In this document: positions 19,680 through 62,211 of the stretch, one piece after another
Layout: each line of letters starts with the position of its first letter
How positions within the stretch are numbered: position 1 is the stretch's first letter
NCBI RefSeq assembly: GCF_964340395.1
Contig: NC_135559.1
Location: 12,054,759 to 12,118,758 of the forward strand
Length of the DNA: 64,000 nt
Source of the DNA: Glandiceps talaboti
Taxonomy: Eukaryota; Hemichordata; Enteropneusta; Spengelidae
Direction of reading: 5' to 3'
Made by a program: the position numbers and the translations under genes
The notes under the pieces: model-generated
What the model was told of the DNA's origin: nothing
Database searches by the model: none
The model's input: only the letters and a program-made list of their open reading frames with translations

Positions 19680-22501
19680 ATCTTTGTTCAGGATATTGGC
19701 AGGTTGAAGTGCACCCAGACGATAGAGACAAGACTGCATTTACCACAGGAGTTGGCCTTTATAATTTCAAGGTCATGCCATTTGGATTAACAAACGCACC
19801 ACCAACTTTTCAGAGATTGATGGAATTAGTGTTGGCTGGTTTGGATTGGCGTACATGTTTAGTGTACCTGGATGACATTATTATATTCAGCAAGGACTTT
19901 GAGGAACACATACAGAGCCTTGAGGAGGTGTTCAAAAGGATGGGGGCTGCTGGTTTGAAATTGAAGCCAGAAAAGTGCAAACTGTTTCAAGGCAGAGTTG
20001 TGTTTTTGGGACATAAGGTCTCAGCAGAAGGTATATCTCCGGACCCTGACATAACAGAACGTATACGGTCCTATCCTACTCCAACATGTGTAGCAGACGT
20101 TCGCCGCTTCTTAGGCTTAGCATCATATTATAGGAGGTTTGTCAAGAACTTTGCACTGATTGCAACACCCTTACACCACCTATCAGAGAAGGAAGTAAAA
20201 TTTGAGTGGTCCGAAGATTGTAGTCATGCCTTTCAAGTACTTAAAACTGCCCTTGTCAGTCCACCAATACTTGCATACCCAGACTTTACCAAGACTTTCT
20301 ACCTTCACGCTGATGCCTCACATTCTGCAGTAGGAGTTGTTTTAGCACAGAGACATGAAGGGGGAGAGAAAGTAATAGCATATGCAAGCCATGCCCTTAA
20401 CAAGGTGGAGAGAAGGTGGGCCACATATGATAAGGAACTTTTTGCTATTGTGTGGGGAATAAGACATTTCCGCCCTTACTTATGCGGAGCACAGTTTCAT
20501 GTTGTAACGGACCACAAACCTCTGGTAGGATTACGGGATATTAAAGCTGGTAATGATCCCACAGGACGTAGAGAGAGATGGGCTATAGAACTGAGTATGT
20601 ATGACTTCACCGTAAAACATAGAGGTGGGAAATATCACTCAAACGCTGACGCCAAGTCTAGATTAAACTTCAAAGAGGGCACTGACGAAGAAATGTCACT
20701 TGAGCAGGAATGGTGTTGTCCAGTCTTGTCAACCCATGGTAACAATAACTCTGAAGTTCACCAAATTCAGAGTACACAGGTAACTAATGAAGCATCATAC
20801 TCAAAGTTAACTGGTGGTAATACTCTGTTGTACTTTGAAAGGGGACAGCAAGAAGATGCAGTATTACAAGAAGTTTTATCATGGTTACAGACAGGAAAGA
20901 AACCATCAAAACAGTACCTGAAAGGGAAGAACTGGAGATTGAAAGCGTTATGGCATAAAGTGGACAGTTTGCAAGTGGTGAAGGGAGTAATATGCAAAAA
21001 ATGGAGTATATATGATGGTCAAAGAGTAAGACATTTGCACCTTGTTCCGGATGTAATGGTCAACACTGTATTGAAAGAACTGCATGATGGTGCCATGTCT
21101 GGTCACATGGGAGTAAAGAGAACAGTAGAAAGATGTAGACAGCGGTTCTATTGGCCTGGAATGAGTCAAGATGTTAGGAGATGGGTTCAAAGCTGTCAGC
21201 TGTGCCAAAGAAGGAAATCACCAGTACCAAGGGCAAGGGCACCTATGCAAAATATATCAGTAACCCGCCCATTTGAGATGGTTGCAGCAGACTTGAATGA
21301 GTTACCCATGTCTAAAATGGGAAATCGCTATGCTCTGGTTGTGATGGACTACTTCACTAAATATGTCAACATTTATGCTGTACTTAACCAAAAGGCAACT
21401 ACTGTAGCCAGAAAGATATTTGGAGAATATATTGCAGAACATGGAGTATTTGAAAGATTTCACTCAGATCAGGGACGTAATTTTGAGTCCCAGGTGATGA
21501 CAGAACTCTGTGCACTACTACAAATATATAAATCACGCACTACTCCATATCACCCGCAGTCGGACGGGATGGTCGAAAGGTTCAACCGGACTTTGGCGGA
21601 GATGTTGGCAAAATGTGTTGCACAGTATGGTGATGAGTGGGACGATCATATATCGAAGATTGCACTAGCTTATAATACAAGTGTTCATGAAAGCACAGGA
21701 CAAACTCCATATTTTCTCAATCATGGGAGAGAAGCTAGACTACCAATAGATATACTGTATGGAAGTACTCCAGATGAGGCAGTTGCGGCTCCTAGTACAC
21801 ATGCAAGGCGTGTTGTCACCAACTTGAAAACTGTCTTTCAACAGGTACGTGAAACACTGGGTAGATCGCAAAGAAGACAGAAGGTTGGGTATGATATATG
21901 GGCTCACCATCAACCATATGACGTTGGAGATAAAGTGTGGCTACATGACCCAAAGACCAGAAGGGGTAGATGTCAGAAACTTAGATTGCCATGGGTTGGT
22001 CCATTTATAGTAAAGAAGAGAATATTGGGTCCAGATGGAGAGCCAGGTGTGGTATACCGCATACAACAGGAAGGACCCCACCGTAGGCGATTAGTGGTAC
22101 ATCACAATAGACTGAAACCATGTATAGACTTACAACGAGATGACCCACATTCACCACCTTCAGTAAGTTTACAGAGACAAGGGGATAAGGAGAGTCAGAG
22201 GGAAATAGAAATTGAGAGTTCAATTCCTGCTCCTGGTGGCTATGTGATTATTCCTGGAAGGCAGCAGATTGAAAATGGGGAGGATGAGGATGTAAATGAG
22301 AGACTGAATGTAGCTGAAAACCAACATACTGGGGAGATGAGAGATGTGCCAGTAGTAGAAAATAATGTGCCAGAAGTAGAAAATAATGTGCCAGAATTGG
22401 AAGAAAATATATTGGATCCAGGGGAGAATGAACATGTGTTGCGCCCTCAGGTGACAAGATCAGGACGGGTAACCAGAGTACCAGCAAGGTACACAGAGTA
22501 G
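19616..22501 (+). pseudogene. pol: Ty3/Gypsy Pol, part 2: reverse transcriptase, RNase H, integrase
   Basis: Open to TAG 22499-22501. Reverse transcriptase continues with SVVDLCSGYWQ and PFGLTNAP and the catalytic box YLDD near 19865. RNase H: YLHADASHSAVG near 20300 and VTDHKPL near 20510. Integrase: an HHCC zinc-binding region (HDGAMSGH ... CQLCQRR, 21080-21215), a catalytic core with the first D near 21289, FHSDQGRNF near 21460 and the E in GMVERFNR near 21570, and a GPY/F-type segment LPWVGPFIV near 21990. The acidic tail repeats PEVENNVPELEEN. No chromodomain is seen. All catalytic residues are present; only the 2-bp insertion upstream breaks the polyprotein. Confidence 0.93.
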
Positions 22502-23101
22502 AAGAGGAAAACAATATGATAAAATGTGTACTTTGAATGTGTTATCAAGGACAATATCCAGACTGTGACTAAAGTCAATATTGTGTGTTTTGACGGACCC
22601 CTACCAGGACATTGCCACTTGGACATTGTGCGGATAATAATACGTACTACCAATAATAGGATATCAATGTGTAATTACTGGTTTACATTACCTGATGCCG
22701 TCCATGGATTTATTGTTAATTGTGTACAGTTTGCTGGATTATGGTGCATGCTGCTGTCCTTGGATTTATTGTGATTTGTGCACACATGTTGGATTATAAT
22801 GAAACTTTCTAGACGCTAGTCTGTATGTACTGGATGTACTCCAATTATGTATTTGAACATACGGGTAACTTTTGAACAATGCAGAACTTGCTCTAAAGAA
22901 TAAGAGAAACTGATTGACCAGAATACTTGTCAAGTTGTAAATATATATAAAAAAAAAAAAAAAAAAAAAAAAAAATGAAAAATGTAGAGTCCTTATTATT
23001 ATATCTAGTACGTTTATTCACCTTGATGAAATGAACAATGAACAGTCATATGAAGTTCTAAAGTTTAGTGTCCAGGAGAACACTCTTTTGGTGGGGAGTG
23101 A
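22502..23101 (+). other. Ty3/Gypsy 3' noncoding region with A27 run and polypurine tract
   Basis: 600 bp between the pol stop and the 3' LTR. Contains an uninterrupted run of about 27 A at 22949-22975. It ends with GGTGGGGAGTGA (23090-23101), the probable polypurine tract priming plus-strand synthesis. Confidence 0.8.
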
Positions 23102-23328
23102 TGTAGCAAACAAAAGGTTAATCACTGTATGACGTTAGGGGCGCTAGGCCTGACTGAACATTAACAGACATGCGCAGACGGGGAAACCCCGTAGACAGAC
23201 GTGAACTAACTGTTGTTTTGGTGTATTACGTTGGCGGAGGCGCCCCGTTCAAACTATTGAAGTGTAATATTATTTGACGTACTTGTGTGTGAGAATAAAG
23301 ACTTTATACCCAACTACAACGTGTTATA
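23102..23328 (+). repeat. 3' LTR of the Ty3/Gypsy element
   Basis: 227 bp, identical to the 5' LTR apart from a 23-bp extra stretch at about 23240-23262 (GCGCCCCGTTCAAACTATTG...). The near-identity implies a recent insertion. Confidence 0.93.
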
Positions 23329-23970
23329 CATACAATAAATTTGTGCAAATTATTAAGTTCAGTGAAGGTAGTACCAAGAGTGAGTATTGGTTTTTCAACA
23401 TACATTTTAAACACTAGACATGCATTTAATTCTAGACAAACATATTACTTCTAAAAGCTTAGGTTACTGCATTGTTTATTATTTAGTATGTAAAGCAAAG
23501 CAAAGCATAGGAGAGCAAAGCACAGCACAGCAGACATGGCACAAACGTTCCATTACCAGTATCACCACAATAATAAATAAAAACTTACACAAAATATGCA
23601 ACAAACTATATATGTATAGTTTGTTCATACATTGTATGTATGGTTTGTTGAAACTTGAAACAGTAATCTGCATTACCTGGGAAATTGAGTGTAGAGAGCA
23701 TTATTCAATAATTATTCTGACGATATATCTTGTACGCCGACAAAAACGGGGCGAAAATGTGACAAAAATACACAACTGTCATTACTGACCATGTAAAGAA
23801 ATCAGCTGGTTCGAAAAACCCGGAAGTGAATTTCCCGTGTAAAATTGGTGTTGTGTTCGCTATCATTTGTCGGATAACTTGGCATCGATCGATGAAAAAG
23901 GTAGTCATTAGTATAAAATGAAGGAAAATGAAGCCAAAAATTCAAAAGAAGTAGAGTACACAATACTTAC

Positions 23971-24093
23971 GTCAGGGGATTGAAGCCACGCTGAAGCAGG
24001 GACATACTTGGCAACCTCCGCCATGTTTTGGCTGGCTCCGTCACCGTGGCATCGAGAAATTCGATGCGCGAAAACATTTTTCATCATATCACC
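23971..24093 (-). CDS. possible first coding exon of unknown minus-strand gene
   Basis: Minus strand: acceptor ATTTCAG|GGTG (exon from 24093), ATG at 24024-24022 in a good context (AAAACATGGCG), then MAEVAKYVPASAWLQSPD and a strong donor GAC|GTAAGT (exon ends 23971). Upstream, a donor-like GCTGCT|GTAAGT near 24203 would make a short 5' UTR intron, and TTTAAATA near 24370 could be a TATA-like element. The downstream intron would contain the Ty3 element. The product is unknown and the call is speculative. Confidence 0.35.
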
Positions 24094-24646
24094 CTGAAAT
24101 TTGGCAGAAACATAGAGTGATAAATACATAATCGAAACATCGGGGTTAATTTGTCAAATTTTTCAAAACGTCGAAACTATTGATTGTGAAAAAAAGCCAT
24201 ACTTACAGCAGCAAGGCTCGTCAGTTAAAATCCCTCGTCGCTCATAAGAACAGGCCAATAACGAAACTTGGAGTCGAATTCTTTTCAAACAAGCCTTCTG
24301 ATTCGTCGATTTCTATTCGTTATCTTCGCGCAAAGGGGGTTAAAGAACCAATGGAAAACGGCGTATTTAAAGACTCTCCAAAAGTCGCCGTTGGGGGCTG
24401 TCTCTCGCGACCATTGAACCAACCACACACACATAACGCAAGAACGATTGCAATTTCTTTCAATTTCAAACTTCAAAAGATACGATCAGGACGGCCACAA
24501 ATGCCTTTATACCACTTTTTCTTAAACACAACTACTCATATTTATTAAATAATCGAAAATAACAAGTTATATTTGATTGCTTTACGATTTATGAAGGTTC
24601 CAAAATCTTCAAAACAGCAATTTTTTCCCAACAGGCTGTGGGCCTC

Positions 24647-25080
24647 CGTGTCCTAATAACGGCTGATCTATCAGTCTATCACTGTTAGCAAAACTGTTTA
24701 TTCAGCATGAAGTGTGATAACAGGACGACAGGTGAACTTTATCGATAAAACTATGTACATCCACTTCTATATATCAATTAGACTCGTTGGGGTCAGAACT
24801 GGCAAAGACCACACCTGTGAATAGATCAAAGATCAAAGATACCTGACAGACAAGATGTCATCGCTCACGTAGTCAAATAATTAATCCTACCAGTATTCAT
24901 TTTGCTTCTCTCTTTCAAGTGCGTGGTCTTTTTGGTTGCGCATGCTTTTGAAAAACATATTTTAATTAGTTAATGCATGAATTGTTAACTTACTGCTAAG
25001 TGCGCAATGGCCCAAGCCTTGTGTATTGGAGATGTGATTACTACGGTCTTTTCTCCGAAGAAGTGTCCGGTTATGTGTTT
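24647..25080 (+). pseudogene. duplicate of IP3R-like promoter/first exon (right half), frameshifted
   Basis: Matches 28115-28562. It includes the start codon ATG at 25007 and MAQALCIGDVI, but a 5-base insertion (ctacg) after that codon shifts the frame to a TGA at 25088. The exon's own splice donor is lost where similarity ends at 25080 and a (TTTG)n array begins. Non-functional as an exon. Confidence 0.85.
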
Positions 25081-25098
25081 ATTTTTCTGAGATGGTTT

Positions 25099-25330
25099 GT
25101 TTGTTTGTTTGTTTGTTTGTTTATTTGTTTGTTTGTGTGTTTGTGTATGTATGTATGTATGTATGTATGTATGTATGTATGTATGTATGTATGTATGCAT
25201 GCATGTATGTATGTATGTATGTATGTATGTATGTATGTATGTATGTATGTATGTATGTATGTATGTATGTATGTATGTATGTATGTATGTATGTATGTAT
25301 GTTTATTTGTTTATTTACTTACTTACTTAC
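25099..25330. repeat. (TTTG)n-(TATG)n-(TTAC)n microsatellite
   Basis: TTTG units 25099-25145, TATG units to about 25300, then TTTA/TTAC and TTTG/TTTGTG units to about 25400. It directly abuts the truncated copy of the first exon. Confidence 0.9.
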
Positions 25331-25710
25331 TTGTTTGTCTGTTTGTGTTTGTGTTTGTGTTTATGTTTGTTTGTGTTTTGTTTGTTTACTTGTTTGTTAG
25401 TATTTGTAAACAAAACTAAATAAGCCTGAGCTCCCTGTGGGACAACATTAGTGATACGTCCCCAGGCCGATACTTAGTTGACCCTTCTTTTAAGGCGTTT
25501 CGGACTGGCTGTTGGGGTCCTTCACCAGTCGCAGTTCTGTCAAACGAGACAGTGTTCCCGTTTTTGTTTGGCTTCGTTTTGTTTGGCTTAAAGTTCAAAT
25601 TTTCATCAAGCAGAGATGCGAGTATTTCGAGTATATTATGATCAGCCTGGCTTTTTTCAGCCAGGCTTTTAGAGGCAGAGGACTTCAGTTTACTTGTGAC
25701 AAGTATCAAA

Positions 25711-26233
25711 TGCACATCACGTTGTGGTGGAGGCACATCACGTCACTGCAATGCACATCATGTCATTGCAAATGCACATCATCTTGTGGTAAAAGCACAT
25801 CACAACATATATCAAATGGACATCACGTTGTGGTGAAAGAACACCATGTCATTGCAAATGCACATCACGTCATTGCAAATGCATATCACATCGTCGCAAA
25901 TTGAGATGTCATCGTAGCGAATGTATATCACATTGTGGTAAAAACACATAACGTTATTGCAAATGCATATCATATTGTGGTGAAAGCACAACACGTCATT
26001 GTAAATGGATAACACGGGGTGAAAACATCATGTCATTGCAAATGCACATCACATTGTAGTGAAAGCATATCATATTTGCAAATGGACATCACGTTGTGGT
26101 AAAAGCTCATCACGTCATTGTAAATGCACATAACATTGTGGTAAAAGCTCATCACAACATTCCAAATGGACATCACGTTCTGATGAAAGCTCATCACGTC
26201 ATATTAAATGGACAACACGTCATGAAAATGGGC
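25711..26233. repeat. ~42-bp minisatellite of two related half-units
   Basis: Degenerate alternation of GCACATCACGTCATTGCAAA and GGACATCACGTTGTGGTGAA, about 13 pairs. It could pass for coding sequence in places, but all frames are broken. Confidence 0.8.
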
Positions 26234-27667
26234 ATTATAAGACAGTCATGGCGTTCCATATGACAGAGTTCGAGAAGATGACGCTGGACATGTGTCAGTC
26301 ATTTCAAGTACGTTTCACAGTTTACGTCAATACTAAGCAACGTAGCATCACAATTGTTCACAAGTGAAACAACACAAAGAAAACAACCAAGTTAACCGTC
26401 CAGTGTGGTTTTGGCGGAATTTAACGCTTTACCAATTATTACCAAAGATGAACTGAAACTACACTTAGTCTTTCTGTACTGTCGTATCTTTGTGTAATCA
26501 ATATGTGTAGCAAGTTCAATTGAAATCGGTACTGTCTTGGCTATATACCCCTTATTGCAAAGGTTCATGAAATATGAAAATTGGCAATTAATTGTCTAGA
26601 TACCATCATATCATTGCTTTGTCAATATCCTTAGCAAGTTTCATCAATTTGGTCTTTCTTGGTGTAGGCCCTAACTGCCAGAGTTCGCATTATAGAGCAT
26701 CTAGTGCACAGAATCGCCAATTTCAACAGTTTACTGATAACATAACATAACATTGTACAATTGCAAGTGCACCGTAGCACATACAATTTCTCTGTACAGT
26801 TGGTCTGTGAATTTTGAAATGTTATATCTTAATTTTTGTGAAAATGGAAACGAGTGGTGTATATTTTTGATTGATGATTGTTTTGTCTATCACAACATAA
26901 TTGGCAAGAAACAGCATGTATACTCAGATACAGGTATATTTGTGTTATCTGTCTTACACCATACATAGCCAAAATGGAATGAGCGATGGAAGGGGGTACA
27001 ACCTGTTTGTACTATTACAAACTGAGGCTTGCACGCAGCACATATGCATGGCAAGTGTAGGCTTTACGTTCTTCAACGATCAGAATCCAATCATTCCTGT
27101 CCATGGTCCAAGTCTTTGACTAACAATTGTACAGCTTGCCACTAAAAATGCCACACAGTCACAATGTTTCCACCAGAATTGAAGACATCGTCTGCACATT
27201 TGAGGATGTAGGAATGCAGGATCGTGGCAAAGTTAACAAACAAAGTCAACAGTACTTGTCTTGATAGCATCTACCCTTGTGATTAGAAAGCCAAGGGCAA
27301 AGTCAATGATTTATGTCGTACAAGCGGTTGAGTTTGAAATAATGATGACACCTAGAAACTATCTTATGTCGAGTAATTTTGTTCCACATTCTCATAACTT
27401 TAGAGCATAAACTATAGTGCACATGAACTTTTTTCAGATAGATGACTTCATTTTGTAAAAGGGTGCTAATTGTGTGAGTGCTGGATGTCACAATACATCA
27501 TTCGAAGTACATGTACTAATAGGCACAATAATACAACCATTCCAATACCGATTTCATTGATAAACAACTAACATGCCGTATATGTGATTTGAATTATCAT
27601 GAGATGAAGTTATTATTCTTGTGTGCAATATTGTATTTCACATACCTAATAATGGTATGAGCCACAC
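26234..27667. other. intergenic, nothing recognised
   Basis: No exon-like frame with splice signals, no clear repeat and no RNA gene seen. Confidence 0.4.
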
Positions 27668-28491
27668 AGTACCATTTGATCATTATCACATCATGCACAT
27701 GCAGCAACTAATTTATGTTTACTTCGGTGAGCAATTTAAATTTTACCCTTTCATATATACTTGGCTAAACACGTCTATAATATCGATATTATCGACATTT
27801 TATTGTATTCTGATAGAAATGTTCTGAGACATATCTCGAAAAACAAGTGCCTGTGGTACACGCTATGCCGTGGGAAGTTGTATAAATATCAAATTAGTTT
27901 ATCTTGGTATTCCTAAAGGAAGGATTGTTTTTATTTGAAGAAATGAACTATCAACCTCTCTGTGAATTATATCATCGTGTTTTTTGTCAGTTCTGCGATC
28001 AACACTTATGTGTTGTCACAGTGTTGAAGTGTTGACAGTCTATTATGCCGTGTAATGAAGTCATCGTTATCAGCCTACCTTTTAAAGTTTAGACCTTCGT
28101 ATGGAAGGTCGATGATCTGTCCTAATAACGGCTTATCTATCAGTCTAACACTGTTTGCAAAACTGTCCGTTTATACAGCCAATAAGAGTGATGAAGTGTG
28201 ATAGCAGGATGACAGGTGAATTTAACAATACAACTATGTAAATCCACTTATACATATCATTTAGACTCGTTGGGGTCAGAACTGGCAAAGAGCACACATG
28301 TGAACAGATAACAGATCTAAGATACCCGACAGATCAGATACCATAGCTAACGTTGTCAAATAGGTAACCATACCAGTATTCCTTTATGCTTCGTTCTTTC
28401 AAGTGCGTTGTCTTTTTACTTGCGTATACTTTTGAAAAAGATATTTGTAAAACGTTGATGAATGAATTTTTAACTTACTGCTAAGTGCGCA
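27668..28491 (+). promoter_or_regulatory. probable 5' flank / 5' UTR of the IP3R-like gene
   Basis: Sequence immediately upstream of the first coding exon, duplicated in two halves at 14905-15371 and 24647-25006, with a short third echo at 33525-33600. No TATA box or start site can be assigned. The position next to the ATG at 28492 is the only support for a promoter role. Confidence 0.35.
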
Positions 28492-59187
<30,696 letters not shown>

Positions 59188-59215
59188 GTAAGAATGTTAT
59201 ATTATTATGCTATTT

Positions 59216-59273
59216 ATACACCACCACCGCCGCCGCCGCCACCACCACCAACACCACCACCACCACCACCACC

Positions 59274-59338
<65 letters not shown>

Positions 59339-59383
59339 TAGTAGTAGTAATGGTAGTGATAGTGATAGTGGTACTGGTCGTAC

Positions 59384-59436
<53 letters not shown>

Positions 59437-59457
59437 AGAGTGATAGTGGTACTGGTC

Positions 59458-59508
<51 letters not shown>

Positions 59509-59555
59509 ATGGTAGTGATAGTGATAGTGGTACTGGTCGTAGTAGTAGTAGTAGT
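59216..59555. repeat. (CAC)n-(AGT)n array with a 35-bp higher-order spacer
   Basis: CAC/CAA units at 59219-59300, AGC to about 59320, then AGT units. The AGT run is interrupted three times by the same passage (GGTAGTGATAGTGATAGTGG then TACTGGTCGTA) at about 59350, 59430 and 59510. It begins 29 bp after the donor of IP3R-like exon 27 and ends at the LINE 3' end. Confidence 0.9.
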
Positions 59556-60152
59556 TTTGAAAATGAACTTTATTACAATGTTTTAAAATATTGACATAAC
59601 AGTGTACAGGTAGAGAATGAAATTGAAGTTTAACATTTGAGACTATTGGTAAAAATTTATACAAGATTTGAAATTCAACAAGAACAAATGGTGATTCAGT
59701 CATGGAAATTGATTTTCAACTGGTATATTAAAGTCGCAGCTGCATCATCAGCCTCCGGATGTTACAAGAGTTGGTTCCACGTCTATTCAGGCTGGCTGTT
59801 TCAGTCTTTCAGTATAACAGTCAGACCTAACGGGAAAGATCAAATAGCAAGGTTGCTAGAAAGTGGTTAATGTGTTTGTATGTCCTCCATCGAGCTCACC
59901 GCCGAACTCCAAGGACGGAGAACGCGCAAAGAGTACGCTGCCCAAAACGGGAGCTCGACAACGACCATTGAACTAACAAAATGTTGGTATTCTGTGTGCG
60001 AGTACAAGGGCAAAGGACTCAGAAAAGGACACGGACACAAAATTGTGGATGGCTTTAATTTTATTGATAAAATATGGGAAAGGAAAACATTTCAGCGTGC
60101 AGTAGCAATATTTACAGGCACGCTGAGGAGAAAGCAATCAGGCACGATAAAG

Positions 60153-62211
60153 TTAAATCAGTATTTCTAATTCATTCGTTGGTGAAAGTTTGCAGAGAAT
60201 TTCGTTCTGTGACCAAGTGTCGGAAAATCTATCAAGCTGGCGAACGAGGTTGAAGTATGCAAATTCAGTTTTTAGACGGGTGGCGATTTTATCTTTGAAG
60301 ATTGTTTTTGGATCAGTATGCGGGATGTTTTCGCGTTTGTTTCGACGGCATAAATGAATGGACATTTTTGCTGTACAGATTAAATAAATGAAAAGTCCCG
60401 TTCTCGTTTCGAGTTGAACTTATTTGACTTTTTAGGCGGGTTCAGAATGAACCACCAGGGTGGTATTTTGGGTTTTGTTGGGAATGTTCTCGTGAGTGAG
60501 TTGAGGAAGGCTAAGAGGGGTTGGATGTGGTGGCATTCAAAGAAGATGTGTAGAAGCGAGTCTTTTTCCGAACAGAATAGACAATTTCTTTCTCGACTCA
60601 CGCCGATTTCAGTTAGGAAATTTTCACTCGCATATGCACCGTGCATGATGCGCCAAAGAAGGTCGCCTTCGTATAATGTGACAAGAGGTGAGTAACAGGC
60701 TTTGAAGTTCGGTTTACTATTCTCGGGAATATTAAGGACATCGCGCCAGACTGTATCTAATCCTTCAGGTGACCGGTTTATGTGTTGTGCCTGTATTAAG
60801 TGTTTGTAGATGGCCCCCTTTTCGAATTTGTATAAAGGAAAGTTGAGGTCATCGGAGACGTGGAGTTCAAAGCTGTAGTGTGTATTTTCAATCATGTTCA
60901 CATTTCTACTATGTAAGTACTTGTTGATTGTGTTCATCCAATCTGTGGGGATGGCTTTGTGGATTGTATCTAGGGTAAGTTGAAGGATGCGTTGGGAGCG
61001 AATATTGATTCTATCAGTAATATCAGGTACCGTAAGTAAGGCTTTGTGGTCAGCGTTGAGAAGATCTCGGATTTTTGTCAGTCCAGCAGAAATCAAATGT
61101 TCAAGTCTAAATGGCTCTTTTCTGAGTGGATGGAGAATTTGGTGATTACAAAAGAGTGGTTCGTTGAGAATTTCGAAGATGTTCGTTTTGTCAAGCTTAC
61201 GGACTTTTTTAGTGTTTCTCCAACGCTTGAGAAGATCGATGTAGAAAGGAGGCATATTGTTGAGATTCATGCTAAGTTCAGTAGTAAGGAGTCCCTTGGT
61301 GTATCCTAAATTTCCAACTTTACTGAGGTAAAAATCAATCATTTGGAAACAAGGGTGTTTAGAGTCTAAATAAAGATAGCGTTGAATCAATTGGATGCGA
61401 AGTGCAGTTATTCTACTTTGTAAGTGAATCAAGTTTTGGCCGCCTTTATCAAGTGGGAGGTACAATGTGTCAGATGATATCCAATGTTTTCCGTTCCAAA
61501 AAAAGTTGAGAAATAAGCGTTGGAGATATGTGATAGTGTATTCGGGCGGAGTAAGAGCAGTGAGAGGGAAAAGTGTTTTGGATGCGATTAACTGGTTGAT
61601 AATTATAGCGCGCCCCCTATAGGACATTTTAGGGGCAAAGCGAGACCAGTTTTCAAGTTTGTTTTCAATTTTTTGAGTGAGATGTTTCCAATTCTCGTCG
61701 ATGTACGATTCAGTATTGCCAAGTAAAATACCAAGGAGTTTCAGGCCTTTGTTGTTCCACTCGATGTTAAGGGGGTTATCGTGACGTTCACGCCAGGAGC
61801 CGCACCACAAACCCTTTGATTTACTGAAGTTGATCTTGGCATTGGATGCTTGTTGGTAAATAACTAGTGAGTGATTGAGTTCATTTAAGTCTTCGTCGCG
61901 AGTAATAAAAACCTCGACATCGTCTGCGTATGCAGAAAGTTTACATTTGTTGTTGTGTGAGTTTGGAATGTCTAAACCTGTTATTTTACTCTTAGTTCTG
62001 ATGTGGTGTAGAAGGGGTTCAATGGCAATGACGTAAAGTTGCCCAGAAAGTGAACAGCCTTGTCTAATTCCCCTGGCAAAATCAATTGGCGAAGTTAGGG
62101 TATCGTTCACTCGAATTAAAGATTGTGCTTCGTTATAGATTAAATGAATCAAGTCAACAAATTTATTTCCAAAACCGAACGAGCGTAAAGTGTCAAAAAG
62201 ATATTGATGAC
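60153..62211 (-). pseudogene. LINE ORF2 part 2: reverse transcriptase C-terminal half and tail
   Basis: Frame from just after the deletion to the stop at 60380, then a one-base shift near 60393 into the frame ending at 60153. Motifs: RGIRQGCSLSGQLY near 62060, catalytic YADD at 61930-61919, GLKLLGILLG near 61715, and a CCHC-type CLFCSEKDSLLHIFFEC near 60560. The final tail CRRNKRENIPHTDP...FSDTW matches the usual end of Tx1-type ORF2. Catalytic residues are present, but two frame breaks make it inactive. Confidence 0.88.

Larger units (their letters stand above)
17137..23328 (+). mobile_element. Ty3/Gypsy LTR retrotransposon, recent insertion
   Basis: 6.2 kb with LTRs 17137-17340 and 23102-23328, and a matching 5-bp flank ACATA at 17132-17136 and 23328-23332 (the last base is ambiguous with the LTR end). 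Order: 5' LTR, primer-binding-site-like TGGTGGCAGCGGTG at 17342, gag, pol (protease, reverse transcriptase, RNase H, integrase), 600 bp noncoding, purine tract, 3' LTR. There is no envelope gene. RNase H before integrase is the Ty3/Gypsy order. One 2-bp frame break in the reverse transcriptase is the only obvious lesion. It sits between the halves of the duplicated 5' block. Confidence 0.95.

Noticed and set aside
22526-22774. Open frame in the Ty3 3' noncoding region as a possible envelope gene
   Set aside because: 82 codons with no signal peptide, transmembrane pattern or recognisable domain.
25000-25423. Overlapping open frames rich in YVCM and LFVC
   Set aside because: Translation of (TATG)n/(TTTG)n microsatellites in several frames; no gene signal beyond the duplicated first exon.
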